64,000 nucleotides of DNA from JBAZOO01 sp041648735 (GCA_041648735.1 JBAZOO010000001.1:62001-126000), one strand, 5' to 3'; positions 8,740 through 17,175 are shown, counted from the stretch's first letter. Program-made: numbers and translations. Notes: generated by a model from the sequence alone, not told the origin.

Positions 8740-9291
8740 ATGAATTACGCCTCCCTGATTGCCGTGCTGGAACGCCTTGACGCCGCCCTGTCGGCGCCAA
8801 CCTGTCTGCACATCTATGGAAGCGCCGCCTTTATACTGCTAGGCGAGCCGGAGCGCATGAGCCTCGACATTGATGTCGCCGGCCCCCATTCCATTGCCGA
8901 CATGGGAGACCTGCGGCAAGCCGCCGAACGCATTGGCCTTCCCCTCAACCCACAGGAAGGCGACACCCGGGAGCGCCTCGAATGGATTGGTCCGCTGCGG
9001 CTGTGCCTCCCCCCCCCATCCCCAACCACCGACCTGATTCTTTGGACCGGAACGCGCCTGACGGTCAAGACCGGATCGGTTCCCGACCTGGTCGCAAGTA
9101 AATTAATCCGCTACGATGAATCCGACCGTTCCGACATCCAGTTCATCCTCAAACAATCCGGGTGCTCATGGGAAGACGTGCGGCAAGCCGTGACACGCCT
9201 GCCCACCGCTTTCAAAAACGATCCCATGCTATTGGAAAATCTCCAGAACCTACAGACCGATATCACGCTTTGGCGGGGAGATCTCGCATGA
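8740..9291 (+). CDS. DUF6036-like nucleotidyltransferase
   Basis: The 183-residue product contains IYGSAAFILLGEPERMSLDIDV (residues about 26-47), the Gly-Ser and Asp-x-Asp pattern of small nucleotidyltransferases resembling the DUF6036 family. Its C-terminal half holds VASKLIRYDESDRSDIQFIL, the usual Lys/Asp segment of the fold. The biochemical substrate is unknown; members are often antitoxin-like or defence associated. The stop overlaps the start of the next gene (ATGA), indicating translational coupling. It sits between heptamer arrays and separates rmlA from rmlC. Confidence 0.78.
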   Translation: MNYASLIAVLERLDAALSAPTCLHIYGSAAFILLGEPERMSLDIDVAGPHSIADMGDLRQAAERIGLPLNPQEGDTRERLEWIGPLRLCLPPPSPTTDLILWTGTRLTVKTGSVPDLVASKLIRYDESDRSDIQFILKQSGCSWEDVRQAVTRLPTAFKNDPMLLENLQNLQTDITLWRGDLA

Positions 9292-9665
9292 CCCCACGGG
9301 AAAAAATCCAGCTCGGCTATGAACTCGCGTTCTATCCACCGGCCCTGAACAAACTTTGGGGTGGGCTGCGCCACAGCCACACCATCTCCAATCCAGAAAT
9401 CGGAGAGGCGCTGGACATGGCCGCTGTGCTCCACCTGGCCTTGCCGGAACGCGGATACGCATCCCAAAAGGCGCTCACACAACTGGCACTTTACCAAGCC
9501 CGGTCGCGCGCCTTTGGCATGCCGACGTTTGTGCGTGCCGTCCGCCGGCGCCTGGGACGCCCCCCGCTGCCCGCCGCCGAAGTCCCCGGCCACCTGGTCC
9601 GCGACATCGCCCTCCCCGTCCTCGGACGCTCCCCGCCGCATGCCGGTAGGACAGCAGGGCCGTGA
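9288..9665 (+). CDS. Partner of the DUF6036-like protein, unknown function
   Basis: The 125-residue product begins at an ATG overlapping the upstream stop codon (ATGA). It appears mainly helical (MTPREKIQLGYELAFYPPAL…, EIGEALDMAAVLHLAL…, ALTQLALYQARSRA) with a basic stretch VRAVRRRLGR. No HEPN R-x4-6-H motif is visible and no family is recognised. Coupling to a nucleotidyltransferase makes a toxin-antitoxin or defence pair plausible, but that rests on context alone. The last about 15 codons may already be degraded sequence, since repeat words begin at 9690. Confidence 0.6.
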   Translation: MTPREKIQLGYELAFYPPALNKLWGGLRHSHTISNPEIGEALDMAAVLHLALPERGYASQKALTQLALYQARSRAFGMPTFVRAVRRRLGRPPLPAAEVPGHLVRDIALPVLGRSPPHAGRTAGP

Positions 9666-10058
9666 GACGGTAAGGCAATAGAAAAACCCGCCTGGACGGC
9701 AGGTCCCCGCCTGGACGGCAGGTCCCAGAACCGCGCACGTCAGTAAGCGGGCTCCCCCGCCTCCCCAAATTTTCGTGCCCATTCGTGCAACGTGCCCTTC
9801 GTGCCGTTGTGGTGAAATCTTTCGTGTGTTTCGTGGGCAAATCCCCCTGCCCCCATTCGAAAATCGCCCTTCGCCCTTCGCCCTTCGCCCTTCGCCCTTC
9901 GCCCTTCGCCCTTCGCCCTTCGCCCTTCGCCCTTCGCCCTTCGCCATTCGCCATTCGCCATTCCCCATTCCCCATTCAGCATTCAGCATTCGCCATTCAG
10001 CATTCCCCCTTCCCCCTCCCCCCTCCCCCGTCCCCCATTCGCGGACAAAGATTTCGCC
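9666..10058. repeat. Intergenic repeat block 5
   Basis: No gene is seen. Two direct copies of GCCTGGACGGCAGGTCC (9690-9706 and 9709-9725) are followed by 'CGTGCCCTTCGTGCCGTTG', 'CTTTCGTGTGTTTCGTGGG' (9821-9837), a 22-unit heptamer array (separate entry) and C-rich units up to the mntA-like gene. Confidence 0.88.
9858..10011. repeat. Twenty-two-unit heptamer array
   Basis: One CGAAAAT is followed by eleven identical CGCCCTT units (9865-9941), three CGCCATT, two CCCCATT, two CAGCATT, CGCCATT, CAGCATT and CCCCCTT. The homogeneous core indicates recent expansion by slippage, with older diverged units at the right end. Confidence 0.95.
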
Positions 10059-10361
10059 ATGCCACCGCCACGCCTCCGGGATGAAGAGAAAAAAGCCCTC
10101 GCCCATGCCCTCCAAGGCCTCGACGGCGAAGCCTATCTGTATGGGTCACGGACGGATCCGGCAAAAAAAGGCGGGGACATCGACTTGCTGGTTTTTTCCC
10201 GCGCGCCTTCAGCTTATCGCCTGTCCCAGGACATCACCATCCGCTTCCGGATGCTCTGTGATGAAAAAATCGACGTTCTCGTGGTCAATCCGGAACATGT
10301 TCCGCCTCAGCAACGGCCATTTTTGCAACTCATTCAACAAGGGGCGGTGAAAATCCAATGA
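10059..10361 (+). CDS. MNT-domain nucleotidyltransferase of a HEPN/MNT pair
   Basis: The 100-residue product shows the minimal nucleotidyltransferase signature Gly29-Ser30-x9-Asp40-x-Asp42 (YGSRTDPAKKGGDIDLLV). In the HEPN/MNT family the MNT protein is an antitoxin that adds AMP to, and inhibits, the HEPN RNase. The stop overlaps the HEPN start (ATGA), giving coupled translation with the antitoxin first. The ATG at 10059 follows repeat DNA directly. Confidence in the family is high; activity is inferred. Confidence 0.85.
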   Translation: MPPPRLRDEEKKALAHALQGLDGEAYLYGSRTDPAKKGGDIDLLVFSRAPSAYRLSQDITIRFRMLCDEKIDVLVVNPEHVPPQQRPFLQLIQQGAVKIQ

Positions 10362-10807
10362 CCACCCGGGAACAGGTTGAAATCACCGGAAAAGCGCGGG
10401 AAAAAATGCTCGCCGCCATTGCGCTGGTCCAGGCCTCCATCCGCAAGCTCCACCCCTACGATGAACGTCACCTCTATTCCCCGGACGAGGCGGAACCCTA
10501 CGACGCCCTGAGCGACCGCTTTCTCCGCGCCGTCGAACTTTGCCTGAAATTCTTCCGCGCTTATGAGCGCTTGCAGTTCGCGGAGGAATCCGAAACGCTC
10601 CGCGACCAGCTCAACCGAATGGAGAAATTGGGGCTGGTGTCCTCGGTTGAACTCTGGTTTCAAATGCGCGATGTCCGCAACCGGATTGTCCATGATTATC
10701 TCCCCCAGGACATCAAACAACTCTATGACGACATGATGGGCACCTTGGGCACCGAGCTCTCAGCGTGTGCCGACGCAGTGCGGCAGTTGGTTTTCCATTC
10801 CCCGTAA
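10358..10807 (+). CDS. HEPN-domain protein, probable RNase toxin
   Basis: The all-helical 149-residue product carries the HEPN motif Arg107-Asn-Arg-Ile-Val-His112 followed by Asp-Tyr (RNRIVHDY), the R-x4-H-x-Y signature of HepT-type RNases. In that family the Tyr is the residue modified by the MNT antitoxin. It directly follows its MNT partner with an ATGA overlap. The pair lies between repeat blocks and separates rmlA from rmlC, so it looks like a passenger cassette. Confidence 0.85.
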   Translation: MTTREQVEITGKAREKMLAAIALVQASIRKLHPYDERHLYSPDEAEPYDALSDRFLRAVELCLKFFRAYERLQFAEESETLRDQLNRMEKLGLVSSVELWFQMRDVRNRIVHDYLPQDIKQLYDDMMGTLGTELSACADAVRQLVFHSP

Positions 10808-11357
10808 CGCGTTCCAGCGCCAAAACCTTCCAACCCGCCAACCGCCAGCCACGGATTCCACGGATTCCCACTAAATGAAACCGGCGTTCGGACTTCGTGC
10901 CGTCGTGCCGGTGTGGTGAAATCTTTTCAACCGCTGACTTCCGCTGACGATCCGCTGACCAGCCCGAACCTCAACCTGATCCATTCATGAACCGCTCCCG
11001 GTGATTTTCTCTGCGCCCTCCGCGCCTCCGCGGTGCAAAACCATTCGTGCCCATTCGTGAAATTCGTGGATAACCCCCCCGTCCCCCAATTCCCAACCGC
11101 CAGCCACGGATTCCACGGATTCCCACTAAATGAAACCGGCGCTCGGCCCCCGTGCCCGTCGTGCCGTTGTGGTGAAAATTTTCGTGTGATTTGACGCTTC
11201 GCTGCTGCCTCTGGCCGCCCGTGCCGCTCTCGCGGCGCTGTGGACAAAAAATGGCCGGCAGAACCCCCGCCCGCGAAGGTTGCCTGGACGGCAGGTCCCA
11301 CCGTCCCCGGTGCCACACCCAAAAGCCCACCTCGCGGCCCCCCCAAAAGGTCTAGCC
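10808..11357. repeat. Intergenic repeat block 6
   Basis: No gene is seen. There are two copies of the 'GCCAGCCACGGATTCCACGG… ATGAAACCGGCG…' module (10845-10920 and 11100-11175), with the triple CGCTGAC word (10931-10960) and 'TTCATGAACCGCTCCCGG' between them. The 'GACGCTTCGCTGCTGCCTCTGG' word (11191-11240) and GCCTGGACGGCAGGTCC (11282-11298) follow, upstream of rmlC. Confidence 0.88.
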
Positions 11358-11927
11358 ATGCCACCACCTCTCCGGCAAGAAACCGACCTCCCTGGAATCT
11401 GCATCCTGGAACCTCGCGTCTTCGGCGACGCCCGCGGCTTCTTCATGGAAACCTATAGCCGCCGCGATTTCGCCACCATTGGCATCCACTGCGAATTCGT
11501 CCAGGACAACCATTCCCTCTCCTCCCGCAACGTCCTGCGCGGCCTCCACTACCAGCTTGGCCGCCCCCAGGACAAGCTGGTCCGCGTCATCCGGGGCGAG
11601 GTCTTCGACGTGGCCGTGGACGTCCGCCGCGGCAGCCCCACCTTCGGAAAATGGACCGGGGCCATGCTCACCGCGGAAAACCGGCGCTCCATGTTCATCC
11701 CCAAAGGCTTCGCCCACGGCTTCCATGTCCTCAGCGAAGTTGCGGAATTCCTCTACAAATGCTCCGACTATTACGCACCCGAGGAAGAGCGCGGCATAGC
11801 TTGGAACGACCCTCAAATCGCCATCGCCTGGCCCATCCCCCCAGGCACAACGCCCATCCTCTCCGCGAAAGACCAGAAATTCGGCACCCTCGCCACCCGC
11901 CCGCAACTTGACCTCCCCCTTTTCTGA
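11358..11927 (+). CDS. rmlC: dTDP-4-dehydrorhamnose 3,5-epimerase
   Basis: RmlC epimerises dTDP-4-keto-6-deoxyglucose at C3 and C5 on the way to dTDP-L-rhamnose. The 189-residue cupin has DARGFFMETY, QDNHSLSSRNVLRGLHYQ with the catalytic His region, DVAVDVRRGSPTFGKW and FIPKGFAHGF. The ATG at 11358 matches the family N-terminus. The gene is followed by a broken sugar-dehydratase fragment and then rmlD. This is the left edge of a long repeat-free segment. Confidence 0.96.
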   Translation: MPPPLRQETDLPGICILEPRVFGDARGFFMETYSRRDFATIGIHCEFVQDNHSLSSRNVLRGLHYQLGRPQDKLVRVIRGEVFDVAVDVRRGSPTFGKWTGAMLTAENRRSMFIPKGFAHGFHVLSEVAEFLYKCSDYYAPEEERGIAWNDPQIAIAWPIPPGTTPILSAKDQKFGTLATRPQLDLPLF

Positions 11928-11956
11928 ACCACGCCCAACCAGCAGGAACGCCCGTC

Positions 11957-12073
11957 ATGCTCACCAACAGCTCCATCCTCGTCACTGGCGGCACCGGCTC
12001 CTTCGGCCAGAAATTTACCCAGATGACCTTGGATCAAGCCACTCATCCCGCTTCTCTCCAGCAACCGGATTGA
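11957..12073 (+). pseudogene. N-terminal remnant of a UDP-GlcNAc 4,6-dehydratase (CapE/PseB type)
   Basis: The 38-codon frame starts MLTNSSILVTGGTGSFGQKF, which matches the N-terminus and NAD loop (TGGTGSFGxKF) of inverting UDP-GlcNAc 4,6-dehydratases. It then runs out into unrelated codons and stops. A second open stretch in another frame (12069-12110, IDELISRF…) runs to the rmlD start and may be the other end of the deleted gene, although I cannot match it with confidence. I read this as an internal deletion of a gene that once lay between rmlC and rmlD. Confidence 0.7.
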
Positions 12074-12106
12074 CGAGCTCATTTCCCGCTTCGACAGGCC
12101 ACAATC

Positions 12107-12952
12107 ATGAAGATTCTTCTCACCGGCGGCAATGGCATGCTCGGCCGCACCTTGCAACGCACCCTTGGCCACCATCAACTCGCAATCGCCGATCTGCCGG
12201 AAGTGGACATCACCCGCCTCGCCAGCATCGCCGCAGCCATTGCCGCTTTCCATCCAACCGCGGTCATCCATGCCGCCGCCATGACCGCCGTTGACGCTTG
12301 CGAGACCGACGCGGATCGCGCCTTCGCCGTCAACGCCTGTGGTTCCGCCAATGTCGCCATTGCCTGCCACCGGCACCGCGCCCGCCTCCTCGCCATCTCC
12401 ACTGACTACGTTTTCGACGGCGCACTGGAGCGCCCCTATCATGAATGGGATCCGCCGAACCCTCAAACTGTTTACGGCGCCAGCAAATGGGCTGGGGAAG
12501 AGGCAATCCGCACCCATTGCCCAGACCATGCCATCATCCGCACTGCCTGGCTCTACGGCCCCGGCGGCCCAAGCTTCTATCATGCCATGCTCAAGCTCGG
12601 CGCCCAGGACGGCGCGCCACTGAAGGTTGTGGACGACCAGATTGGCAATCCGACCAGCACCGAAGCCTTGGCCACTTTGCTCGCCCGCCTGCTCGACCTC
12701 CCCTTGGCCGGAACCTTTCACGCCTCCTGTGAAGGCGAGACGACTTGGCACGGCTTCGCGCAGGAGATATTCCGGCTCAAAGGACTTTCCCGCGGCCTGG
12801 TCCCCTGCACGACCGCCGACTTCCCCCGCCCCGCCCCCCGGCCAGCCAACTCCCGCCTCGATAAGCGTGCCCTGCGCCTCCACAACCTCCCCCCCATGCC
12901 GCACTGGCGGGACGCCCTCGCCAAATTTGTGACCCGCCATCCGGAAGGGTAA
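12107..12952 (+). CDS. rmlD: dTDP-4-dehydrorhamnose reductase
   Basis: RmlD carries out the last step to dTDP-L-rhamnose. The 281-residue product has the Rossmann loop TGGNGMLGR, the DITRLASIAAAI family segment, NACGSANVAIAC, STDYVFDG, VYGASKWAGEE (Tyr-x3-Lys) and DDQIGNPTST near the substrate site. The ATG at 12107 is the natural start. RmlA and RmlC are upstream; RmlB is absent from the window. The end of a second rmlA lies immediately downstream. Confidence 0.96.
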   Translation: MKILLTGGNGMLGRTLQRTLGHHQLAIADLPEVDITRLASIAAAIAAFHPTAVIHAAAMTAVDACETDADRAFAVNACGSANVAIACHRHRARLLAISTDYVFDGALERPYHEWDPPNPQTVYGASKWAGEEAIRTHCPDHAIIRTAWLYGPGGPSFYHAMLKLGAQDGAPLKVVDDQIGNPTSTEALATLLARLLDLPLAGTFHASCEGETTWHGFAQEIFRLKGLSRGLVPCTTADFPRPAPRPANSRLDKRALRLHNLPPMPHWRDALAKFVTRHPEG

Positions 12953-13008
12953 TCGCGCCTCTTTTCCGACGCCCTCGCCGAGATCAGGATGCCGATCCCC
13001 CCACACCT

Positions 13009-13125
13009 ACGGTCGCCTGCCTCGAGGAGATTGCCTTCGATCAAGGCTGGATCACCGCCGCCAACGTGCGCCAGCTCGCGGCCTCCATGAGCAAAAGCCA
13101 GCACGGCGAATGCATCTTCCGCCTT
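13009..13125 (+). pseudogene. C-terminal fragment of a second rmlA
   Basis: Translation from 13009 gives TVACLEEIAFDQGWITAANV… then QLAASMSKSQHGE. This is colinear with the end of the intact RmlA (VACLEEIAFDQHWITATDLR…, SPYGKYL, near 8240-8345). No start or body of the gene is present. It abuts the AT-rich wzx gene. I interpret it as the scar of recombination between rml genes at the edge of an exchanged polysaccharide cassette. The rest of the 12953-13265 gap holds nothing I recognise. Confidence 0.85.
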
Positions 13126-13265
13126 GTTGTAAACCACAAATTTAACCTCACTCTCTTCCAAAACGTCACGTCTCCCCAGATGAAGTTTTTCTGCTTTATC
13201 TGCGCTGGGGACAAACAACCGCCGACGAATGTCCACTTCGCACCGGCATCCGTTTCCTTTCGCTC

Positions 13266-14810
13266 GTGACTCCCTCCCAGCGCATCATCATCAACAGCAT
13301 GGCCTCCTACACTCAGTGCATTCTGGGGGCTGGGCTTGCTCTTTTTTCTAGCCGATGGATACTCAACGCGCTGGGCCAAAGCGACTTCGGACTTTACGCC
13401 ATTGTCGGATCCCTCATTGTTTTTGTCTCTTTCTTCAATAGCGCCCTTGCCTCAAGTGCTATTCGTCACTTAGCCTTCGCAATCGGCAAAGGTGATTCGG
13501 TTGAAGTTAACAAATGGTTCAACACGGCCGTTACTGTTCATATCATGCTTCCCGCCATTCTTGTCTTTTTTGGATGGCCTGTCGGGGAATACTGCATTCA
13601 CAACGTTCTTACCATCCCGCCAGAGAGAGTACACTCCTGCGTCTTGGTTTTTCGTTTTTCACTTATCTCCACCTTCATCGTGATGAGTTGCTGCCCTTTT
13701 CTCGCCATGTTTGCGGCCAAACAACGAATCACGGAAACCGCCATGTGGGGAATATTCATGAGCGTTCTCACATTCATACTCGCCTACGTGCTAACTCGAA
13801 TGCCCGGTGATCGTCTTGTTTTTTATGCGGCTGGCATGGTATGCATCTCTTCCCTCATTACCATAACACGAAGCATTCGGGCTGTAATCATCTTTCCGGA
13901 ATGTCAACTCATAAAACGCTATTGGTTCGACTATGATCGCGCACGTAAGCTTTTAAGCTTCGCCACATGGAATCTTATTGGTAGCCTTGGAGGCTTATTC
14001 CGAGGCCAAGGTACGGCCATTCTACTCAACCTTTTCCACGGCCCCAAGGCAAATGCTGCATACGGTATCGCCAACCAGCTTTCCACTCAGGCTTTAAGCT
14101 TTACTCAATCCGTAAACACCGCAACATCACCAGAAATCATCGTTTCATCTGGACGCGGAGAGCATGAGCGACTCTTCGAGTTAAGCTTGCGCACGTCCAA
14201 ATTCGGAACACTCCTTGCCATGTTTTTTGTCATCCCACTTTTTTTTGAAGCAAACTTCATTCTGACTCTCTGGCTCAAATCGCCACCACCACATACCTCC
14301 CTTTTCTGCCAAATCATACTTATGGCGTTTCTCGTCGATACGCTCACCATTGGCCATGCCTTGGCAATAAATGCCAACGGAAAAATTGCAATCTATCAGG
14401 CGACTATCGGTACCATTCTTATTTTTACTTTCCCTTTGGGCTATCTATTGCTAAAGTTGTTTCATGTTCCCGCTACAGCCGTGGCCGCCATTCTGATCAC
14501 CAATGCATGCGGCAGCATTGCTCGAATCTATTGGGGACAGCGTCTTCTTGGTCTCTCAACTCAACGATGGGCTACCGGAGTTTTGAGTCGGTGTTTGTCA
14601 GTTGCGATGCCAGCAACCGCAATGGCGGCAATCCCATGCCTTTTTTTCCCACCTTCGCTTTTGCGTTTGGCGCTTTGCATTCTGCACAGCTCTGTCACGA
14701 TTGCTATTTTCGGTTGGTTGGTTGCCCTTACGGCGTCCGAACGCGCCTATTTTCTTCAATCAAAACAAAAAATAATCAGCAAATTTCGCAGCTTTTTTAT
14801 CACGGTTTAA
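13266..14810 (+). CDS. Wzx-type oligosaccharide flippase
   Basis: The 514-residue product has about 12-14 hydrophobic segments and the Wzx/RfbX N-terminal pattern INSMASYTQCILGAGLALFSSRWILNALGQSDFG. It would flip undecaprenyl-linked repeat units across the inner membrane. I take the GTG at 13266 as start because it gives the complete first helix; the ATG at 13302 would cut it. Codon usage and base composition are strikingly AT-richer than the rmlD side, marking an acquired segment that begins here. The next gene starts 15 bases downstream. Confidence 0.85.
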   Translation: MTPSQRIIINSMASYTQCILGAGLALFSSRWILNALGQSDFGLYAIVGSLIVFVSFFNSALASSAIRHLAFAIGKGDSVEVNKWFNTAVTVHIMLPAILVFFGWPVGEYCIHNVLTIPPERVHSCVLVFRFSLISTFIVMSCCPFLAMFAAKQRITETAMWGIFMSVLTFILAYVLTRMPGDRLVFYAAGMVCISSLITITRSIRAVIIFPECQLIKRYWFDYDRARKLLSFATWNLIGSLGGLFRGQGTAILLNLFHGPKANAAYGIANQLSTQALSFTQSVNTATSPEIIVSSGRGEHERLFELSLRTSKFGTLLAMFFVIPLFFEANFILTLWLKSPPPHTSLFCQIILMAFLVDTLTIGHALAINANGKIAIYQATIGTILIFTFPLGYLLLKLFHVPATAVAAILITNACGSIARIYWGQRLLGLSTQRWATGVLSRCLSVAMPATAMAAIPCLFFPPSLLRLALCILHSSVTIAIFGWLVALTASERAYFLQSKQKIISKFRSFFITV

Positions 14811-14825
14811 TCACAAGAGTCCTAC

Positions 14826-16025
14826 ATGAACCGAATTGATTTTACGCATCCCCAGGAATGCTGTGGCTGCGCTGCCTGTGCCGCCACCTGTCCACAACAA
14901 TGTATCAGCATGGTTCCTGATCCAGAAGGATTTGTCTATCCGCAGATCAATGGCCTAGCATGCACAGATTGTGGCCGTTGCCGCAACGCCTGTCCTTGGC
15001 TCAATCCTTCTCCATCCTCGGCATTGCCAACCCACAGAAGAGAAAAGCCAAAATCTGCCGCACAGCCTCCAGTGTTTGCCGCTTGGAATCTCAACCACGA
15101 AATACGCAATCAAAGTTCCTCTGGAGGAGTATTTTCAGCTATTGCGGAAGTGATCTTGAAGCAAGGCGGCTTGGTCATCGGTGCTGCATTCAACAATGGA
15201 CTTAATGTCTCGCACATCATGATCGATAATTCCGCCGATCTCGTAAGGCTTCGGGGCAGCAAATATGTCCAAAGCGAGATATCAATATTCCTGTATCAAC
15301 GCATTCAAGAAGAATTAACGAAGAATCGTCCACTGCTTTTCTCTGGCACTCCTTGCCAAGTCGCCGCGCTTTATCGTTTTTTGGGACGTCACTACCCAAC
15401 CCTCTACACCTGCGATTTGGTTTGCCACGGTGTCCCTTCTCCCAAGTGGCTCAGTCGCTATCTCTGCCAAGAGACAAAAAAAGTTAGCCAGCTTGTCTTC
15501 CGTGAAAAATGCACTGGATGGAAAGGGTTTTGCCTAAAGTTGGTGTTTCCTGACGGATCAACGAGGCTTGATGGTATATTCAACAATCCATACATGTGTT
15601 CCTTTCTCAGGGATTATTCACTCCGTCCCGCATGTTATAAATGTAAATTCGCCACACTTCCCCGCGTTGGAGACCTGACCATTGCCGACTTTTGGGGAGT
15701 TGGCCAAAAATACCCAGAATATGACCGTGATGACAAGGGCACCTCCCTCGTTCTCGTCAACACTCCCCAAGGGCAAATATGGCTTGACGCGTGTCGCTCC
15801 ACGCTTTTCCTCGGTCAAGCAGACCTTGCGACCGCCATCGCCGGCAACCCCATGCTCGCTCATCCCAGCAGGCGCCCCCCCGAGCGCAAATATTTCTATC
15901 AAGATGTCGCTGCTCTCTCTCTCTCCCAACTCTGCCGAAAGTATCACCTCAGTTCTGGCACCACCTTTTGGCGACGCAGTTGGGGATTTGCCAAGCGCCG
16001 GCTATTCAGGCTCATCATTCGTTGA
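14826..16025 (+). CDS. Ferredoxin/FrhB-domain protein of polysaccharide clusters
   Basis: The 399-residue product begins with two 4Fe-4S motifs, CCGCAACAATCP and CTDCGRCRNACP (residues about 13-24 and 45-60). These are followed by the coenzyme F420 hydrogenase/dehydrogenase beta-subunit N and C domains (SSSGGVFSAIAEVILKQGG, LFSGTPCQVAALYRFLG, CDLVCHGVPSPKWL, RVGDLTIADFWG). Such proteins often accompany polysaccharide pyruvyltransferases; their reaction there is not established, and a flavin or iron-sulfur reduction of a sugar intermediate is plausible. Its neighbours, two pyruvyltransferases and a nitroreductase, fit that grouping. Confidence 0.88.
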   Translation: MNRIDFTHPQECCGCAACAATCPQQCISMVPDPEGFVYPQINGLACTDCGRCRNACPWLNPSPSSALPTHRREKPKSAAQPPVFAAWNLNHEIRNQSSSGGVFSAIAEVILKQGGLVIGAAFNNGLNVSHIMIDNSADLVRLRGSKYVQSEISIFLYQRIQEELTKNRPLLFSGTPCQVAALYRFLGRHYPTLYTCDLVCHGVPSPKWLSRYLCQETKKVSQLVFREKCTGWKGFCLKLVFPDGSTRLDGIFNNPYMCSFLRDYSLRPACYKCKFATLPRVGDLTIADFWGVGQKYPEYDRDDKGTSLVLVNTPQGQIWLDACRSTLFLGQADLATAIAGNPMLAHPSRRPPERKYFYQDVAALSLSQLCRKYHLSSGTTFWRRSWGFAKRRLFRLIIR

Positions 16026-16092
16026 TACGTTCGAATCCAACAAGCTATAACCCATACATGCATACTTCAGCCAGACTCACATAAACGCAAAA

Positions 16093-17175
16093 ATGAAAAT
16101 CGGCATCATTACATTCCATTGTGCAAACAATTATGGAGCCGTCCTTCAGACGTACGGAACTTATCGGGCACTCTCATCCTTGGGCCATGAAGTTGAAGTC
16201 ATTGATTACCGGCCCCGATACCTGACGGAACAGTACAGGCTCCGCCTCCCGACAAAAATAAGTTACATCTATCATGACATAGTCGGTCTCCTCAAGCAAA
16301 AACAATTCGACAGATTCCGGAGCGCCAACCTAGTATTGACTCCCCGCGTTTATCATACGTGGGAAGAACTTCGAAAAGATCCGCCTAAATGTGACGCTTA
16401 CATCGCCGGCAGTGACCAAATCTGGAATCCAGACCTTACTGGGAACCATCTTGATGATGCGTATTTCCTCGACTTTGGCGGTTCGAATATAAAAAGAATC
16501 GCATATGCGGCAAGTTTTGGCAGCGCCTGGCTTGACCCGGCCTTTGACCAAGAGTTTTTTGAAAAAATCAGACGACTCGATGCCATCAGCATGCGCGAGG
16601 AAACGACCCAACGAAAGCTTCAATCGGAATTAAAGATGAATGTTCACTGGCTCCCCGACCCAACATTGCTTGTTGCCAAGGAAGCCTATGAAAAAATGTC
16701 CATAAAAGCCGGAAATCATAAAAACATTTTCGCGTATAACTTGTTGTCAGGGGAATCCATTCAAAAAATTGAATTGTTTGTCGCCAAGTACTTGGGAACC
16801 GGAATTACCATCCCTTACAGCTTCTCCTTGTTGAAAAGAAATTTTTCTTCGTGTTTCCCTGGTCCGGAAAAATGGCTGGGGTATATCTGCCACGCGCCCT
16901 TTGTGGTCACCAATTCTTTCCACGGTACGGTGTTCAGTATTTTATTCAACAAGCCGTTTATTTCAGTATCCCTTCCTGGGGGTATGTCGCGGCGGAACGA
17001 AAGGGTGATGTCGCTGCTGACCCGCCTAAACTTGCAAGATCGCTTTTTGCCAGAATACAATGAGTTAAAAATCAAAGAATTGCTTAAACGTGATATCGAC
17101 TGGAGCGCCGCCAAAACCAGGCTAGATGGCTGGAATGCGGAAGCAGTACAATTCTTGACCCGGGCGCTAACGTGA
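16093..17175 (+). CDS. Polysaccharide pyruvyltransferase family protein
   Basis: The 360-residue product has the PF04230 pattern: IGIITFHCANNYGAVLQTYGTYRAL at the N-terminus, YIAGSDQIWNP in the middle and FVVTNSFHGTVFSILFNKPF near residues 280-300. The family transfers pyruvate from PEP as a ketal to a glycan or catalyses related transfers. It follows the FrhB-like gene and is AT-rich like it. There is a second member at 18270. Confidence 0.9.
   Translation: MKIGIITFHCANNYGAVLQTYGTYRALSSLGHEVEVIDYRPRYLTEQYRLRLPTKISYIYHDIVGLLKQKQFDRFRSANLVLTPRVYHTWEELRKDPPKCDAYIAGSDQIWNPDLTGNHLDDAYFLDFGGSNIKRIAYAASFGSAWLDPAFDQEFFEKIRRLDAISMREETTQRKLQSELKMNVHWLPDPTLLVAKEAYEKMSIKAGNHKNIFAYNLLSGESIQKIELFVAKYLGTGITIPYSFSLLKRNFSSCFPGPEKWLGYICHAPFVVTNSFHGTVFSILFNKPFISVSLPGGMSRRNERVMSLLTRLNLQDRFLPEYNELKIKELLKRDIDWSAAKTRLDGWNAEAVQFLTRALT

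Noticed and set aside
8577..10011. Possible CRISPR array
   Set aside because: The periodic arrays have 7-base units without spacers, and no cas genes are present. The 67-bp tandem array at 46427 also lacks spacers.
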